Below, piece after piece: positions 1 through 8,816 of a stretch of DNA of 24,912 nucleotides; within the stretch, counting starts at the first letter, position 1; each line of letters begins with the position of its first letter. The position numbers were made by a program, and so were the translations under genes. The DNA is from Micromonospora terminaliae. Lineage in GTDB: Bacteria; Actinomycetota; Actinomycetes; Mycobacteriales; Micromonosporaceae. Below the pieces are notes generated by a model, which saw nothing but the letters and a program-made list of their open reading frames with translations, was not told the DNA's origin and searched no databases. The stretch lies in the NCBI RefSeq assembly GCF_009671205.1, contig NZ_CP045310.1, positions 1-24,912 on the forward strand. Reading direction: 5' to 3'.

Positions 1-477
1 GCCGACTACATCCGGGGAGTGATGCGCGGTGGCCCGCACACCCTCAGCGACGAGCAGGTGGAGCAGCGGGTCAAGCTGCGCCTCGACCGCCAGCAACGGC
101 TCACGGGTGACGATCCGCCGATCCTCGACGCCATCATCGACGAGGGGGCGTTACTGCGCCCGGTCGGGGACCGGACCGTGATGGGGGGTCAGCTCCAGCA
201 CCTGCTCAAGATGGCCGAACTGCCGAACATCACCGTGCAGGTGATCCCCCTCTCCGCCGGATACCACCGGGGGACCCGGGGGTCGCTGCACATCCTGGAG
301 TTCGCCGACCCGGAGGACCCGATCATCGCCTCGGTGGAGACGGTCGCCGGGCAGATGGTGCTGGACCGGCCGGGCGACCTGCGCACCTGCACGAAGATCA
401 TGGAGCACCTGCGGACCGTGGCGCTGAGCCCGGCGGCCAGCCGGGACGAGCTGCTCCGCCTGCTGAACGAGAGGTAG
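1..477 (+). CDS. XRE-family regulator, C-terminal part (arm A copy)
   Basis: This is the C-terminal 158 residues of the 281-aa regulator found complete at 22334-23179; it enters the window at residue 124 of that protein, so the 5' end is missing only because the window starts here. It covers most of the C-terminal effector region (DUF5753 type) and lacks the helix-turn-helix. The stop codon is 5 nt before the DUF397 start. The residues agree with the complete copies in arms B and C. Confidence 0.9.
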   Translation, partial: ADYIRGVMRGGPHTLSDEQVEQRVKLRLDRQQRLTGDDPPILDAIIDEGALLRPVGDRTVMGGQLQHLLKMAELPNITVQVIPLSAGYHRGTRGSLHILEFADPEDPIIASVETVAGQMVLDRPGDLRTCTKIMEHLRTVALSPAASRDELLRLLNER

Positions 478-482
478 GAAGC

Positions 483-683
483 ATGAACGGCACGAACAGC
501 CACCGACGGCCGGTGACCGGCTGGCGCAAGAGCAGCCACAGCGGCGATGAGGGCGCGTGCGTCGAGATGGCGCCGCTGCCGGAGGCGGTCGCGGTCCGCG
601 ACTCCAAGGACCCGGCCGGCCCGGTGCTGGTGTTCCGCCCGGCCGCCTGGGCCGCCTTCACCGACGCCCCGCCGCGCCCCTGA
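483..683 (+). CDS. DUF397 small protein (arm A copy)
   Basis: Copy of the 66-aa DUF397 protein described at 23185-23385. The ATG is preceded by GAGAGG (469-474), which lies in the last codons of the XRE gene, so the two are cotranscribed and probably translationally coupled. The stop codon TGA (681-683) lies in the first unit of a 14-bp tandem repeat. Confidence 0.9.
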   Translation: MNGTNSHRRPVTGWRKSSHSGDEGACVEMAPLPEAVAVRDSKDPAGPVLVFRPAAWAAFTDAPPRP

Positions 684-745
684 TCCGGCAGCCCTGATCC
701 GCCGCCCCTGACTCGCCGGCCCTGACCCGCCGGCCCTGGTCCGCC
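676..745 (+). repeat. 14-bp tandem repeat, five units (arm A copy)
   Basis: Five imperfect 14-bp units of the form GCCCTGAYCCGCCG run from the last codons of DUF397 into the gap before the ROK gene. See 12061-12130 for the same array on the other strand. Confidence 0.85.
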
Positions 746-763
746 GGGCGGCGACGCCGCGGC

Positions 764-1816
764 TCAGCCGGCGACCAGCGGGCCGGCGGCGGCCCCGCCG
801 CGGACCGCCTCCAGCGCCGCGATGGCCACCCCGCGCGCCCCGGCCATGTCCCGGTCGGGCACCAGCGCGAAGGTCGCCACCGCGCGCTGCTCGGCGCGGA
901 GCACGGTGTGCTCCCGCACGGTGGCCAGGAACCAGTCGCGGAACTCCGGCGCCGCCTCCACCACCCCGCCGCCCACGAAGTACGCGTGCGGGTCGGTGAA
1001 GTTGGCCGCGATGGTGAACAGCCGACCCAGCGCCATGGCCTGCTGGGTGAAGAGCTCGCGCGCCAGCGGGTCGCCCCGCTCGCCGTAGCCGCGGACGAGC
1101 TTCGCCGCCCGGGCCGGTTCCTCGGCGGCCAGCGGGTGCCCCGGGAACCGGCCCAGCCAGTACGGCAGCAGGTTGTTCGCGATGGCGGTGAGCGAGGCGA
1201 CGCTCTCCACGTCGCCGGCGAAGCCGCAGGCGCACACGGGCACCGGCTGGCCCGGCCCGAGCAGCCCGTCGAGCGGGATGTGCACGTGCCCGAACTCGCC
1301 GGCCATGCCGGCCGCACCGCCGACCACCCGGCCGCTCTCGACCACGCCGCCACCGAGCCCGGTGCCCACGATCGCGGCGACCGAGGACCGGGCCATCGCG
1401 TCGGCGCCGAAATGCGTGTGGTGGGCGTAGAGGGCCGCCGCGTTGCCGTCGTTGGCGTAGACCACGGGCAGGCCGAGCCGGTGCTCCAGCGCGCTGCGCA
1501 CGTCGTAGCCGCGCCAGGCGGGCTGGGAGAAGTTGGTCGAGCCGCGCGAGGAGATCACCCCGGTGGCGCTGGCCGGGCCGGGGGTGTCCAGCCCGACCGC
1601 GCGGACCAGCTCGCGGGGCACCCCGGTGAGCGCCAGCACCCCGTCCAGGGCCCGGGCGAGAGCCTCGATCGCCGCCTCCGGACCGGCCTGGACCTCGCTC
1701 GGGATCTCGACCAGCCCGTCCACCAGGAACCGGCCGTCGACCGTCAGCACGGTGGCGTTGTTGCTCGTGCCGCCGTTGTCCAGACCCACCACCACCGGCA
1801 CACCCGCACTGCCCAC
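764..1816 (-). CDS. ROK-family sugar kinase (arm A copy)
   Basis: Same gene as 10990-12042, with identical translation. The GTG at 1816 is preferred to the GTG six bases upstream (1822) because the GGGAGG ribosome-binding site then has an 8-nt spacer and not a 2-nt one. It is convergent with DUF397 across the 14-bp repeat array. Confidence 0.9.
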   Translation of the reverse strand: MGSAGVPVVVGLDNGGTSNNATVLTVDGRFLVDGLVEIPSEVQAGPEAAIEALARALDGVLALTGVPRELVRAVGLDTPGPASATGVISSRGSTNFSQPAWRGYDVRSALEHRLGLPVVYANDGNAAALYAHHTHFGADAMARSSVAAIVGTGLGGGVVESGRVVGGAAGMAGEFGHVHIPLDGLLGPGQPVPVCACGFAGDVESVASLTAIANNLLPYWLGRFPGHPLAAEEPARAAKLVRGYGERGDPLARELFTQQAMALGRLFTIAANFTDPHAYFVGGGVVEAAPEFRDWFLATVREHTVLRAEQRAVATFALVPDRDMAGARGVAIAALEAVRGGAAAGPLVAG

Positions 1817-1885
1817 CGCCACCGCCTCCCGCCGAGCCTGACCTGAGGCTAGTTGCCGCCGCGGGGTCCCGCCACGGTCGCGCGG

Positions 1886-1903
1886 CCCGCCCGGGTGGGC
1901 GGG
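1886..1903 (-). terminator. GC hairpin after the PrmC-like gene (arm A copy)
   Basis: CCCGCCC/GGGCGGG with a 4-nt loop lies ten bases beyond the methyltransferase stop. It has no T-run. It is the same structure as 10903-10920. Confidence 0.4.
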
Positions 1904-1913
1904 GCCGGGCGCC

Positions 1914-2705
1914 TCACCCGGGGCGGCGGGCCGTGACGGCGGTGGCCTCCAGGTCGTCGTCGTGCACCACGGACGGGTCCAGGCCGGCGTCGGTGAGGAT
2001 GGCGCAGAGCGCCGTGGCCTGGCCGGCGCTCACCTCCACCGCGAGGTGCCCACCGGGGGCCAGCCACTCGGCCGCGCCGGCGGCCACCCGGCGCAGCACG
2101 GCCAGCCCGTCCGCGCCGCCGTCCAGCGCCACCGGGGCCTCGTGCAGCCGCGCCTCCGGCGGCAGCATGGCCACCGCGTCGCTCGGCACGTACGGGGCGT
2201 TCGCCACCACCAGGTCCAGCCGCCCCCGCCACCGGGCCGGCAGCGGCGCGAACAGGTCGCCCTGGTAGACCGGCACGCCCAGCGGGGTCAGGTTGCGCCG
2301 GGCGCAGGCCACCGCGGCCGGGTCGACGTCGGCGGCGGCCAGCCAGCGGGGCGCCAGCCGGCCGTGCAGCACCAGCGCGGCGGCGCCCGAACCGCAGCAG
2401 AGGTCGAGCACGGCGGGCGACGGGCCGGCCACCGCCGCGGCGGCGGTGACCAGCAGGGCGGTCCGCCCGCGGGGCACGAACACCCCGGGGTCGACGGCGA
2501 CCCGCAGGCCGCAGAACTCGGCCCAGCCGAGCAGGTGCTCGAGCGGCAGGCCGGCGACCCGGCGGTCGACCAGGTCGGTCAGCGCCTCGGCCGAGTCGGC
2601 GGCGGCGATGAGCAGCTCCGCCTCGTCCTCGGCGAAGACGCAGCCGGCGGCGCGCAACCGCCGGACGAGGGCGGGACGGTCCGGGGAGAACAGGGTGGCT
2701 GGCAT
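1914..2705 (-). CDS. PrmC/HemK-like protein N5-glutamine methyltransferase (arm A copy)
   Basis: Same 263-aa protein as 10101-10892, with identical translation. The ATG is preceded by GAAAGG six bases upstream and by the structured leader found at 2730-2782. It is downstream of the PLP-enzyme gene on the same strand but appears to have its own promoter. Confidence 0.92.
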   Translation of the reverse strand: MPATLFSPDRPALVRRLRAAGCVFAEDEAELLIAAADSAEALTDLVDRRVAGLPLEHLLGWAEFCGLRVAVDPGVFVPRGRTALLVTAAAAVAGPSPAVLDLCCGSGAAALVLHGRLAPRWLAAADVDPAAVACARRNLTPLGVPVYQGDLFAPLPARWRGRLDLVVANAPYVPSDAVAMLPPEARLHEAPVALDGGADGLAVLRRVAAGAAEWLAPGGHLAVEVSAGQATALCAILTDAGLDPSVVHDDDLEATAVTARRPG

Positions 2706-2880
2706 GGCAGGCCTTTCGGAACGCTCGTCGGCGCTCCCGGCGTCGCCTAACCCTGGGGCGACGCGGACTCGGAGGGAGCGCCGGTCCTCTGCTGGTGGAT
2801 CGGTCTCACCTCCTCCGGTCGGGGCCCACGCGGGCCGCTGCTGCCCCGTCAGCGTAGCGGAGCGGCCGGGCCGGCGTCAG
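2706..2880 (-). promoter_or_regulatory. Promoter and structured 5' leader of the PrmC-like gene (arm A copy)
   Basis: Mirror of 9926-10100: putative -35 CTGACG (2875-2880) over the stop codon of the PLP gene, -10 TACGCT (2851-2856), then a leader of about 140 nt with a small GGCCC hairpin, an extended GGAGGTGA ribosome-binding sequence without an ATG, and a large two-part hairpin. I compared the GGAGGTGA and ATC stretch with arm B directly and it agrees there. Confidence 0.4.
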
Positions 2881-3989
2881 GCCGCGTCGAGCGCGGCGGT
2901 CACGTCGGCGACCAGGTCGGCGGCGTCCTCGATGCCACAGGAGAGCCGGACGAAGCCGGGCGCCGTGTCGTCCCCCCACTGGGCCCGGCGGTCGGCGGTG
3001 GTGTGCAGCCCGCCGAACGAGGTGGCGGCGGACACCAGCCGGGACGCGTCGAGGAACCGGGCGACCCGGTCGGCGTCACCCAGGTCGAAGGAGAGCACGC
3101 CCGGCATCCGTCGCATCTGGACCGACGCCACCGCGTACGCCGGGTCGGTCGCCAGCCCCGGCCAGCGCAGGCCGGTGACATCGTCGCGGCCGGCGAGCAG
3201 CCGGGCCAGCGCCTCGGCGTTGGCGGTCTGCCGGCCCAGCCGCAGGTCCACGGTCGCCAGCGAGCGGTGGGCCAGCCAGCAGTCGAACGGCCCGGGCACC
3301 CCGCCGGTCGTGGTCCGCCAGGCGGTCACCGCGTCGAGCAGCTCGGCCGAGCGGGTCGCCACGTAACCGAGCAGCAGGTCCGAATGGCCGGTGAGGGCCT
3401 TGGTGCCGGAGGCGACCACCACGTCGGCGCCGAGCTCCAGCGGGCGCTGCCCGAGCGGGGTGGCGGTGGTGTTGTCGACGGCCACCAGCGCTCCGGCGCC
3501 GTGCGCCGCGACAGCCAGCGCCGGCACGTCGGCCACGTCCAGGCCGGGGTTCGCCGGTGTCTCCAGCAGCACCAGCCGGACGCCCTCGAACGACGGGTAC
3601 GGGCCGGCCGTCGGCACGAAACCGACGCGTACCCCGATGCCCTCCAGGGTGGCGGTGGCGAAGGCGCGCACCGGGAAGTAGCCGTCGGCGGGGAGCAGCA
3701 CGGTGTCGCCGGGGCGCAGCAGGGCCAGCAGCAGCCCCGTGATGGCCGCCTGGCCGCTGGCGAAGACCCGGCAGTCGCCGCCCTCCAGCTCGCCGACGGC
3801 CGCCTCCAGCAGCCGCCGGGTGGGGTTGTCCGGCCGCCCGTACCCGTTGGGGGTCGCCTCCGGCCCCCGCCACGGGTCCAGGTGGTACGGCGCCGCGAAG
3901 ACCGGCCCGGGCAGGAAGGGCTGGCCCGGTTCCGGCGCGGGCAGCCCGGCGTGCACGCTGCGCGTGCCGTCACCCCACTCGTCGGTCAT
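2877..3989 (-). CDS. Cys/Met metabolism PLP-dependent enzyme (arm A copy)
   Basis: Same 370-aa protein as 8817-9929, with identical translation. It starts 7 nt after the gpsA stop and is therefore almost certainly cotranscribed with gpsA. Confidence 0.92.
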   Translation of the reverse strand: MTDEWGDGTRSVHAGLPAPEPGQPFLPGPVFAAPYHLDPWRGPEATPNGYGRPDNPTRRLLEAAVGELEGGDCRVFASGQAAITGLLLALLRPGDTVLLPADGYFPVRAFATATLEGIGVRVGFVPTAGPYPSFEGVRLVLLETPANPGLDVADVPALAVAAHGAGALVAVDNTTATPLGQRPLELGADVVVASGTKALTGHSDLLLGYVATRSAELLDAVTAWRTTTGGVPGPFDCWLAHRSLATVDLRLGRQTANAEALARLLAGRDDVTGLRWPGLATDPAYAVASVQMRRMPGVLSFDLGDADRVARFLDASRLVSAATSFGGLHTTADRRAQWGDDTAPGFVRLSCGIEDAADLVADVTAALDAA

Positions 3990-3996
3990 CGCCGCC

Positions 3997-5004
3997 TCAC
4001 TCGTACGACTCGGGCTTCGCGGTGCGGCTCATGAGGGCGTCCACGGCGAGCCGCGGGTCCATCCCCTCGTGGCAGATCCGCTCGATCTGCTCGGTGATCG
4101 GCATCTCGACGCCGTGCGCCCGGGCCAGGTCCCGGATGGCGAGGCAGCTCTTCACGCCCTCGGCGGTCTGCCGGGTGGCCGCCTGCGCCTGCTCCAGCGT
4201 CTCCCCCCGGCCCAGGTGCTCGCCGAAGGTGCGGTTGCGGGCCAGCGGCGACGTGCAGGAGGCCACGAGGTCGCCCATGCCGGCCAGCCCGGCGAAGGTG
4301 ATCGGATCGGCGCCCAGGGCCACGCCAAGCCGGGCGGTCTCGGCCAGGCCGCGGGTCATGAGCATGGCGCGGGTGTTGTCGCCGAAGCCCATGGCGGTCG
4401 CGATGCCGTACGACAGGGCGATCACGTTCTTCACGGCTCCGCCCAGCTCGCAGCCGATCACGTCGTCGTTGGTGTACGGCCGGAAGTACGGCGTGCGGAT
4501 CGACGACTGCACCAGGGCGGTCCGGCGGCTGTCGGTGCCGGCGACCACGGTCGCGGCCGGCTGCTCGGCGGCGATCTCCGGGGCCAGGTTGGGGCCGGAG
4601 ACGACGACCACCCGGTCGGCCGGCACCCCGGCGGTCTCCATGATCACCTGGCTCATCCGCTTGGTGGTGCCCAGCTCGATGCCCTTCATGAGTGAGACGA
4701 GCGTGGCGTCCGGGTCCAGGTACGGGGTCCACTCGGCGAGGTTGCCGCGCAGCGTCTGCGACGGCACGGAGAGCACCACCACCTCGGCGCCGGCGATGGC
4801 CTCCTCGGCGTCACCGGTCGCGGTGACCCGGTCGGGCAGCCGCACGTCCGGCAGGTAGTCCGGATTGTGGCGCCCGGTCCGGATCGCCTCGGCCACCGAG
4901 GCGCGCCGGGCCAGGATGGTCACCTCCCGGCCGGCGTCGGCAAGGATCTTGGCGAAGGCGGTGCCCCACGAGCCCGCTCCCAACACCGCGACATGCCCGC
5001 TCAC
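3997..5004 (-). CDS. gpsA: Glycerol-3-phosphate dehydrogenase [NAD(P)+]
   Basis: GpsA reduces dihydroxyacetone phosphate to sn-glycerol-3-phosphate in the cytoplasm, supplying the backbone of phospholipids. The 335-aa product has the usual family length. The N-terminal Rossmann fold carries GAGSWG (9-14). SLMKGIE (104-110) holds one conserved lysine, [10 protein letters not shown] spans 136-145, [10 protein letters not shown] (188-197) carries the catalytic Lys192, and the substrate-binding NRTFG lies near 257-261. The GTG start is supported by an immediate nucleotide-binding strand ([10 protein letters not shown]). The plsC gene is 55 nt upstream and the PLP enzyme 7 nt downstream on the same strand, so glycerol phosphate supply and its acylation are neighbours. 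This copy reads GRGETLEQ with six G's; arm B has nine G's and one extra glycine, so I take this version as correct. Confidence 0.96.
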   Translation of the reverse strand: MSGHVAVLGAGSWGTAFAKILADAGREVTILARRASVAEAIRTGRHNPDYLPDVRLPDRVTATGDAEEAIAGAEVVVLSVPSQTLRGNLAEWTPYLDPDATLVSLMKGIELGTTKRMSQVIMETAGVPADRVVVVSGPNLAPEIAAEQPAATVVAGTDSRRTALVQSSIRTPYFRPYTNDDVIGCELGGAVKNVIALSYGIATAMGFGDNTRAMLMTRGLAETARLGVALGADPITFAGLAGMGDLVASCTSPLARNRTFGEHLGRGETLEQAQAATRQTAEGVKSCLAIRDLARAHGVEMPITEQIERICHEGMDPRLAVDALMSRTAKPESYE

Positions 5005-5059
5005 TGCGCCACCTTCGTTCGCGACTGCGGGGCTCGCAACACCGGCTCACTCCTCGCGC
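5005..5059 (-). other. plsC-gpsA spacer with possible interspersed repeat (arm A copy)
   Basis: This 55-nt gap contains an imperfect hairpin, TTGCGA pairing with TCGCGAA around GCCCCGCAG. It resembles intergenic filler I associate with Micromonospora genomes, but no second non-mirror copy exists in this window to prove it is a repeat. Confidence 0.25.
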
Positions 5060-5785
5060 TCACTCGGTCACCTCGGGCGTACGCGTCCGGGCCGGCCGCT
5101 CCCACAGCGGCGGCGGTGTGCCACCGCGGATCTCCGCCACCAGGTCCCGGATCCGCAGCATGATCGTGTCGGTCATCTCCTCCAGGATCGCCCGGGTCGG
5201 CGTGGCGCCCGCCCACCGGCTCAGGTCGACCGGCGGCCCGGCGACCACCGTCACCGGGGTACGCGGGCGCAGCCCGACGCGGGCGGTCCGCGGGTCGAAC
5301 ATCTTCTCCGGGCCGACCATGGCGACCGGGATCACCGGGGCGCCGGTGGCCAGCGCCAGCCGGGCCGCGCCGGTCTTGCCCTTCATGGGCCACAGGTCCG
5401 GCTCGCGGGTGGTGGTCCCCTCCGGGTAGATCACCACCGCGCCACCCTCGTGCACGGCGGCCACCAGCTTGTCCAGCGACCGGGCCGCCTCGACGCTGCC
5501 GCGCTCCACCGGGATCTGCTTGCAGCGGTGCAGGATCCAGCCGATCACCGGCACCCGGAACACGCTGGCCTTGCCGAGGAACTGCGGCCAGCGCCCGGCG
5601 TCGTGGATGAAGTGCGCGGACACCAGCGGGTCCGCGTGCGAGATGTGGTTCGGCACGATGATGATCCCGCCCTCGCGGGGCAGGTGCTCCATCCCCCGCC
5701 AGGTGCGGCGGGTCCAGACGGTCAACACCGGCTTCACCAGCACCACGGCGAACCGTGGCCAGAATCCCAGCCTCCGCGGTGCCAC
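5060..5785 (-). CDS. plsC: 1-acyl-sn-glycerol-3-phosphate acyltransferase (arm A copy)
   Basis: Same 241-aa protein as 7018-7743. It is divergent from cofC across a 111-nt gap. The GTG at 5785 follows a strong GAGGAGG ribosome-binding site. Confidence 0.92.
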   Translation of the reverse strand: MAPRRLGFWPRFAVVLVKPVLTVWTRRTWRGMEHLPREGGIIIVPNHISHADPLVSAHFIHDAGRWPQFLGKASVFRVPVIGWILHRCKQIPVERGSVEAARSLDKLVAAVHEGGAVVIYPEGTTTREPDLWPMKGKTGAARLALATGAPVIPVAMVGPEKMFDPRTARVGLRPRTPVTVVAGPPVDLSRWAGATPTRAILEEMTDTIMLRIRDLVAEIRGGTPPPLWERPARTRTPEVTE

Positions 5786-5863
5786 CCTGCCTCCTCGTTC
5801 CGCCCCACGCGCGCGCACGCCCCGGGACGAAATCATGCCTGCTCGCTCCCGGTCCGGCCAGTG

Positions 5864-5869
5864 AGGGTA
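5864..5869 (-). promoter_or_regulatory. Possible -10 element for plsC
   Basis: TACCCT on the minus strand fits the actinobacterial TAnnnT pattern and lies about 80 nt before the plsC GTG. I find no convincing -35 at the right spacing. The arm B copy has one C fewer here (TACCTC), so the exact sequence is uncertain. Confidence 0.2.
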
Positions 5870-5896
5870 CCGCCGGGCGGCTGGCAGGATTGTCAC

Positions 5897-6431
5897 GTGC
5901 CTGAGCCGACCTGGACCGTGGTGGTGCCGGTGAAGCGCCTCGGGGTGGCGAAGAGCCGCCTGCGCGGGGCGCTGCCCGGCGTACCCCATGAGGAGCTGGC
6001 GCTGGCCCTCGCGGCCGACACGGTCCGCGCGGTGCGGGCCTGCCCGGCGGTGGCCCGGGTGCTCGTGGTGACCGACGATCCCCGGGTCGCGGCGGAGGCG
6101 ACCGCGGCCGGCGCGGCGGTCGCGCCGGACCCGGCGGCCGGCCTGAACGCGGCCTTCCGGCACGGCGCGGCGGTGGCCGGCGCGGGCGCCGCCGTGGCCG
6201 GCCTGACCGCCGACCTGCCCGCGCTGCGCCCGGCCGACCTGGCCGCGGCGCTCCGGGCCGTTCCTGCCGACGGGGTACGCGGATTCGTGGCCGACGCCCC
6301 GGGCAGCGGCACCGTGCTGCTCGCCGCGCCACCCGGGGTGCCCCTGGCGCCCCGGTTCGGGCCCGGCTCGGCGGCGGCGCACGCGGCGAGCGGGGCGCTG
6401 CCGCTGCCCGGCGGCTGGCCCACGCTCGCCC
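5897..6431 (+). CDS. cofC: 2-phospho-L-lactate/phosphoenolpyruvate guanylyltransferase, 3' end lost at J1
   Basis: CofC (FbiD in mycobacteria) activates 2-phospholactate or phosphoenolpyruvate with GTP, an early step in coenzyme F420 synthesis. The N-terminal nucleotidyltransferase signature VPVKRLGVAKSRL (10-22) is clear. DPAAGLNAAF (78-87), ADLPALR (105-111), SGTVLL (137-142) and FGPGSAAAH (154-162) follow in family order. The frame is genuine to about residue 178 (WPTLAR); after base 6431 it runs into reverse-complement sequence, so the last 25-40 residues are missing. GTG start chosen because VPEPTWTVVVPVK is a typical N-terminus. There is no clear ribosome-binding site, and a CAGGAT at 5885-5890 could be a -10 of a leaderless transcript. 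It is divergent from plsC. Confidence 0.85.
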
Positions 6432-6433
6432 GT
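6381..6433. other. Junction J1: fold-back turn inside cofC
   Basis: Arm A reads through to about 6431 in the cofC frame. Sequence from about 6433 is the reverse complement of arm A from about 6380 backwards. The roughly 50 intervening bases are present once. Over the next 200 bases arm B differs from arm A by many 1-7 nt deletions and insertions (for example CCCCC for CCCC near 6525, and missing blocks near 6468 and 6482). This error density is not seen elsewhere. Confidence 0.85.
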
Positions 6434-6903
6434 GGCCGCCGCGAGCCGGCCGAACCGGGCGCCAGGGCCGGGTGGCGCGGCGCGGTGCCGCTGCCCCGGG
6501 GCGTCGGCCACGAATCCGCGTACCCCCGTCGGCAGGAACGCGCCCGGAGCGCCGCGGCCAGGTGCGGCCGGGCGCAGCGCGGGCAGGTCGGCGGTCAGGC
6601 CGGCCACGGCGGCGCCCGCGCCGCCACCGCCGCGCCGTGCCGGAAGGCCGCGTTCAGGCCGGCCGCCGGGTCCGGCGCGACCGCCGCGCCGGCCGCGGTC
6701 GCCTCCGCCGCGACCCGGGGATCGTCGGTCACCACGAGCACCCGGGCCACCGCCGGGCAGGCCCGCACCGCGCGGACCGTGTCGGCCGCGAGGGCCAGCG
6801 CCAGCTCCTCATGGGGTACGCCGGGCAGCGCCCCGCGCAGGCGGCTCTTCGCCACCCCGAGGCGCTTCACCGGCACCACCACGGTCCAGGTCGGCTCAGG
6901 CAC
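6432..6903 (-). pseudogene. cofC: cofC, broken copy beside J1 (arm B)
   Basis: The GTG is at 6901-6903 and the frame matches the arm A copy to about residue 94, where one missing C (near 6620) shifts it; further indels follow up to J1. The frame defects lie in the error-dense strip beside the turn and are better explained as sequencing or assembly error than as true gene decay. Use 5897-6431 for the protein sequence. Confidence 0.7.
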
Positions 6904-7017
6904 GTGACAATCCTGCCAGCCGCCCGGCGGTACCTCACTGGCCGGACCGGGAGCGAGCGAGCAGGCATGATTTCGTCCCGGGGCGTGCGCGCGCGTGGGG
7001 CGGAACGAGGAGGCAGG

Positions 7018-7743
7018 GTGGCACCGCGGAGGCTGGGATTCTGGCCACGGTTCGCCGTGGTGCTGGTGAAGCCGGTGTTGACCGTCTGGACCCGCCGCAC
7101 CTGGCGGGGGATGGAGCACCTGCCCCGCGAGGGCGGGATCATCATCGTGCCGAACCACATCTCGCACGCGGACCCGCTGGTGTCCGCGCACTTCATCCAC
7201 GACGCCGGGCGCTGGCCGCAGTTCCTCGGCAAGGCCAGCGTGTTCCGGGTGCCGGTGATCGGCTGGATCCTGCACCGCTGCAAGCAGATCCCGGTGGAGC
7301 GCGGCAGCGTCGAGGCGGCCCGGTCGCTGGACAAGCTGGTGGCCGCCGTGCACGAGGGTGGCGCGGTGGTGATCTACCCGGAGGGGACCACCACCCGCGA
7401 GCCGGACCTGTGGCCCATGAAGGGCAAGACCGGCGCGGCCCGGCTGGCGCTGGCCACCGGCGCCCCGGTGATCCCGGTCGCCATGGTCGGCCCGGAGAAG
7501 ATGTTCGACCCGCGGACCGCCCGCGTCGGGCTGCGCCCGCGTACCCCGGTGACGGTGGTCGCCGGGCCGCCGGTCGACCTGAGCCGGTGGGCGGGCGCCA
7601 CGCCGACCCGGGCGATCCTGGAGGAGATGACCGACACGATCATGCTGCGGATCCGGGACCTGGTGGCGGAGATCCGCGGTGGCACACCGCCGCCGCTGTG
7701 GGAGCGGCCGGCCCGGACGCGTACGCCCGAGGTGACCGAGTGA
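7018..7743 (+). CDS. plsC: 1-acyl-sn-glycerol-3-phosphate acyltransferase
   Basis: PlsC-type membrane acyltransferase that adds the second acyl chain to lysophosphatidic acid, giving phosphatidic acid. The 241-aa product carries the four family blocks: NHISHAD (46-52) with the HX4D catalytic pair His47/Asp52, GKASVFRVPVIGW (71-83) followed by PVERG (92-96), PEGTTT (121-126), and APVIPVAM (149-156). The hydrophobic stretch FWPRFAVVLVKPVL (8-21) may touch the membrane. GTG 7018 is chosen over ATG 6967 because GAGGAGG lies a few bases upstream (about 7007-7013), and the extra residues of the longer form look unstructured. It is the first gene of a same-strand group with gpsA and the PLP enzyme. 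Substrate preference (lysophosphatidate or another lyso-lipid) cannot be read from sequence. Confidence 0.92.
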   Translation: MAPRRLGFWPRFAVVLVKPVLTVWTRRTWRGMEHLPREGGIIIVPNHISHADPLVSAHFIHDAGRWPQFLGKASVFRVPVIGWILHRCKQIPVERGSVEAARSLDKLVAAVHEGGAVVIYPEGTTTREPDLWPMKGKTGAARLALATGAPVIPVAMVGPEKMFDPRTARVGLRPRTPVTVVAGPPVDLSRWAGATPTRAILEEMTDTIMLRIRDLVAEIRGGTPPPLWERPARTRTPEVTE

Positions 7744-7798
7744 GCGCGAGGAGTGAGCCGGTGTTGCGAGCCCCGCAGTCGCGAACGAAGGTGGCGCA
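7744..7798 (+). other. plsC-gpsA spacer with possible interspersed repeat
   Basis: The 55-nt gap contains GTGTTGCGAGCCCCGCAG and TCGCGAACGAAGG, which form an imperfect hairpin (TTGCGA with TCGCGAA, one bulged base). GAAGGTGG at its end is the likely ribosome-binding site for gpsA at 7799. My impression that similar sequence recurs between Micromonospora genes comes from memory and is not shown by this window. Confidence 0.25.
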
Positions 7799-8809
7799 GT
7801 GAGCGGGCATGTCGCGGTGTTGGGAGCGGGCTCGTGGGGCACCGCCTTCGCCAAGATCCTTGCCGACGCCGGCCGGGAGGTGACCATCCTGGCCCGGCGC
7901 GCCTCGGTGGCCGAGGCGATCCGGACCGGGCGCCACAATCCGGACTACCTGCCGGACGTGCGGCTGCCCGACCGGGTCACCGCGACCGGTGACGCCGAGG
8001 AGGCCATCGCCGGCGCCGAGGTGGTGGTGCTCTCCGTGCCGTCGCAGACGCTGCGCGGCAACCTCGCCGAGTGGACCCCGTACCTGGACCCGGACGCCAC
8101 GCTCGTCTCACTCATGAAGGGCATCGAGCTGGGCACCACCAAGCGGATGAGCCAGGTGATCATGGAGACCGCCGGGGTGCCGGCCGACCGGGTGGTCGTC
8201 GTCTCCGGCCCCAACCTGGCCCCGGAGATCGCCGCCGAGCAGCCGGCCGCGACCGTGGTCGCCGGCACCGACAGCCGCCGGACCGCCCTGGTGCAGTCGT
8301 CGATCCGCACGCCGTACTTCCGGCCGTACACCAACGACGACGTGATCGGCTGCGAGCTGGGCGGAGCCGTGAAGAACGTGATCGCCCTGTCGTACGGCAT
8401 CGCGACCGCCATGGGCTTCGGCGACAACACCCGCGCCATGCTCATGACCCGCGGCCTGGCCGAGACCGCCCGGCTTGGCGTGGCCCTGGGCGCCGATCCG
8501 ATCACCTTCGCCGGGCTGGCCGGCATGGGCGACCTCGTGGCCTCCTGCACGTCGCCGCTGGCCCGCAACCGCACCTTCGGCGAGCACCTGGGCCGGGGGG
8601 GGGAGACGCTGGAGCAGGCGCAGGCGGCCACCCGGCAGACCGCCGAGGGCGTGAAGAGCTGCCTCGCCATCCGGGACCTGGCCCGGGCGCACGGCGTCGA
8701 GATGCCGATCACCGAGCAGATCGAGCGGATCTGCCACGAGGGGATGGACCCGCGGCTCGCCGTGGACGCCCTCATGAGCCGCACCGCGAAGCCCGAGTCG
8801 TACGAGTGA
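7799..8809 (+). CDS. gpsA: Glycerol-3-phosphate dehydrogenase, copy with extra GGG (arm B)
   Basis: Same gene as 3997-5004 but 336 aa. A run of nine G's near 8596-8604, where arm A has six, inserts one glycine (GRGGETLEQ). The insertion is in frame, so the protein is otherwise identical. A length change in a G-run between two copies of one locus is typical of long-read homopolymer error. Confidence 0.92.
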   Translation: MSGHVAVLGAGSWGTAFAKILADAGREVTILARRASVAEAIRTGRHNPDYLPDVRLPDRVTATGDAEEAIAGAEVVVLSVPSQTLRGNLAEWTPYLDPDATLVSLMKGIELGTTKRMSQVIMETAGVPADRVVVVSGPNLAPEIAAEQPAATVVAGTDSRRTALVQSSIRTPYFRPYTNDDVIGCELGGAVKNVIALSYGIATAMGFGDNTRAMLMTRGLAETARLGVALGADPITFAGLAGMGDLVASCTSPLARNRTFGEHLGRGGETLEQAQAATRQTAEGVKSCLAIRDLARAHGVEMPITEQIERICHEGMDPRLAVDALMSRTAKPESYE

Positions 8810-8816
8810 GGCGGCG

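Noticed and set aside
4865..6907. Very long open frames crossing J1, such as 680 aa (+) and 515 aa (-)
   Set aside because: They join cofC sense sequence to antisense of gpsA/plsC or of cofC itself across the fold-back and are products of the turn and the GC-rich code.
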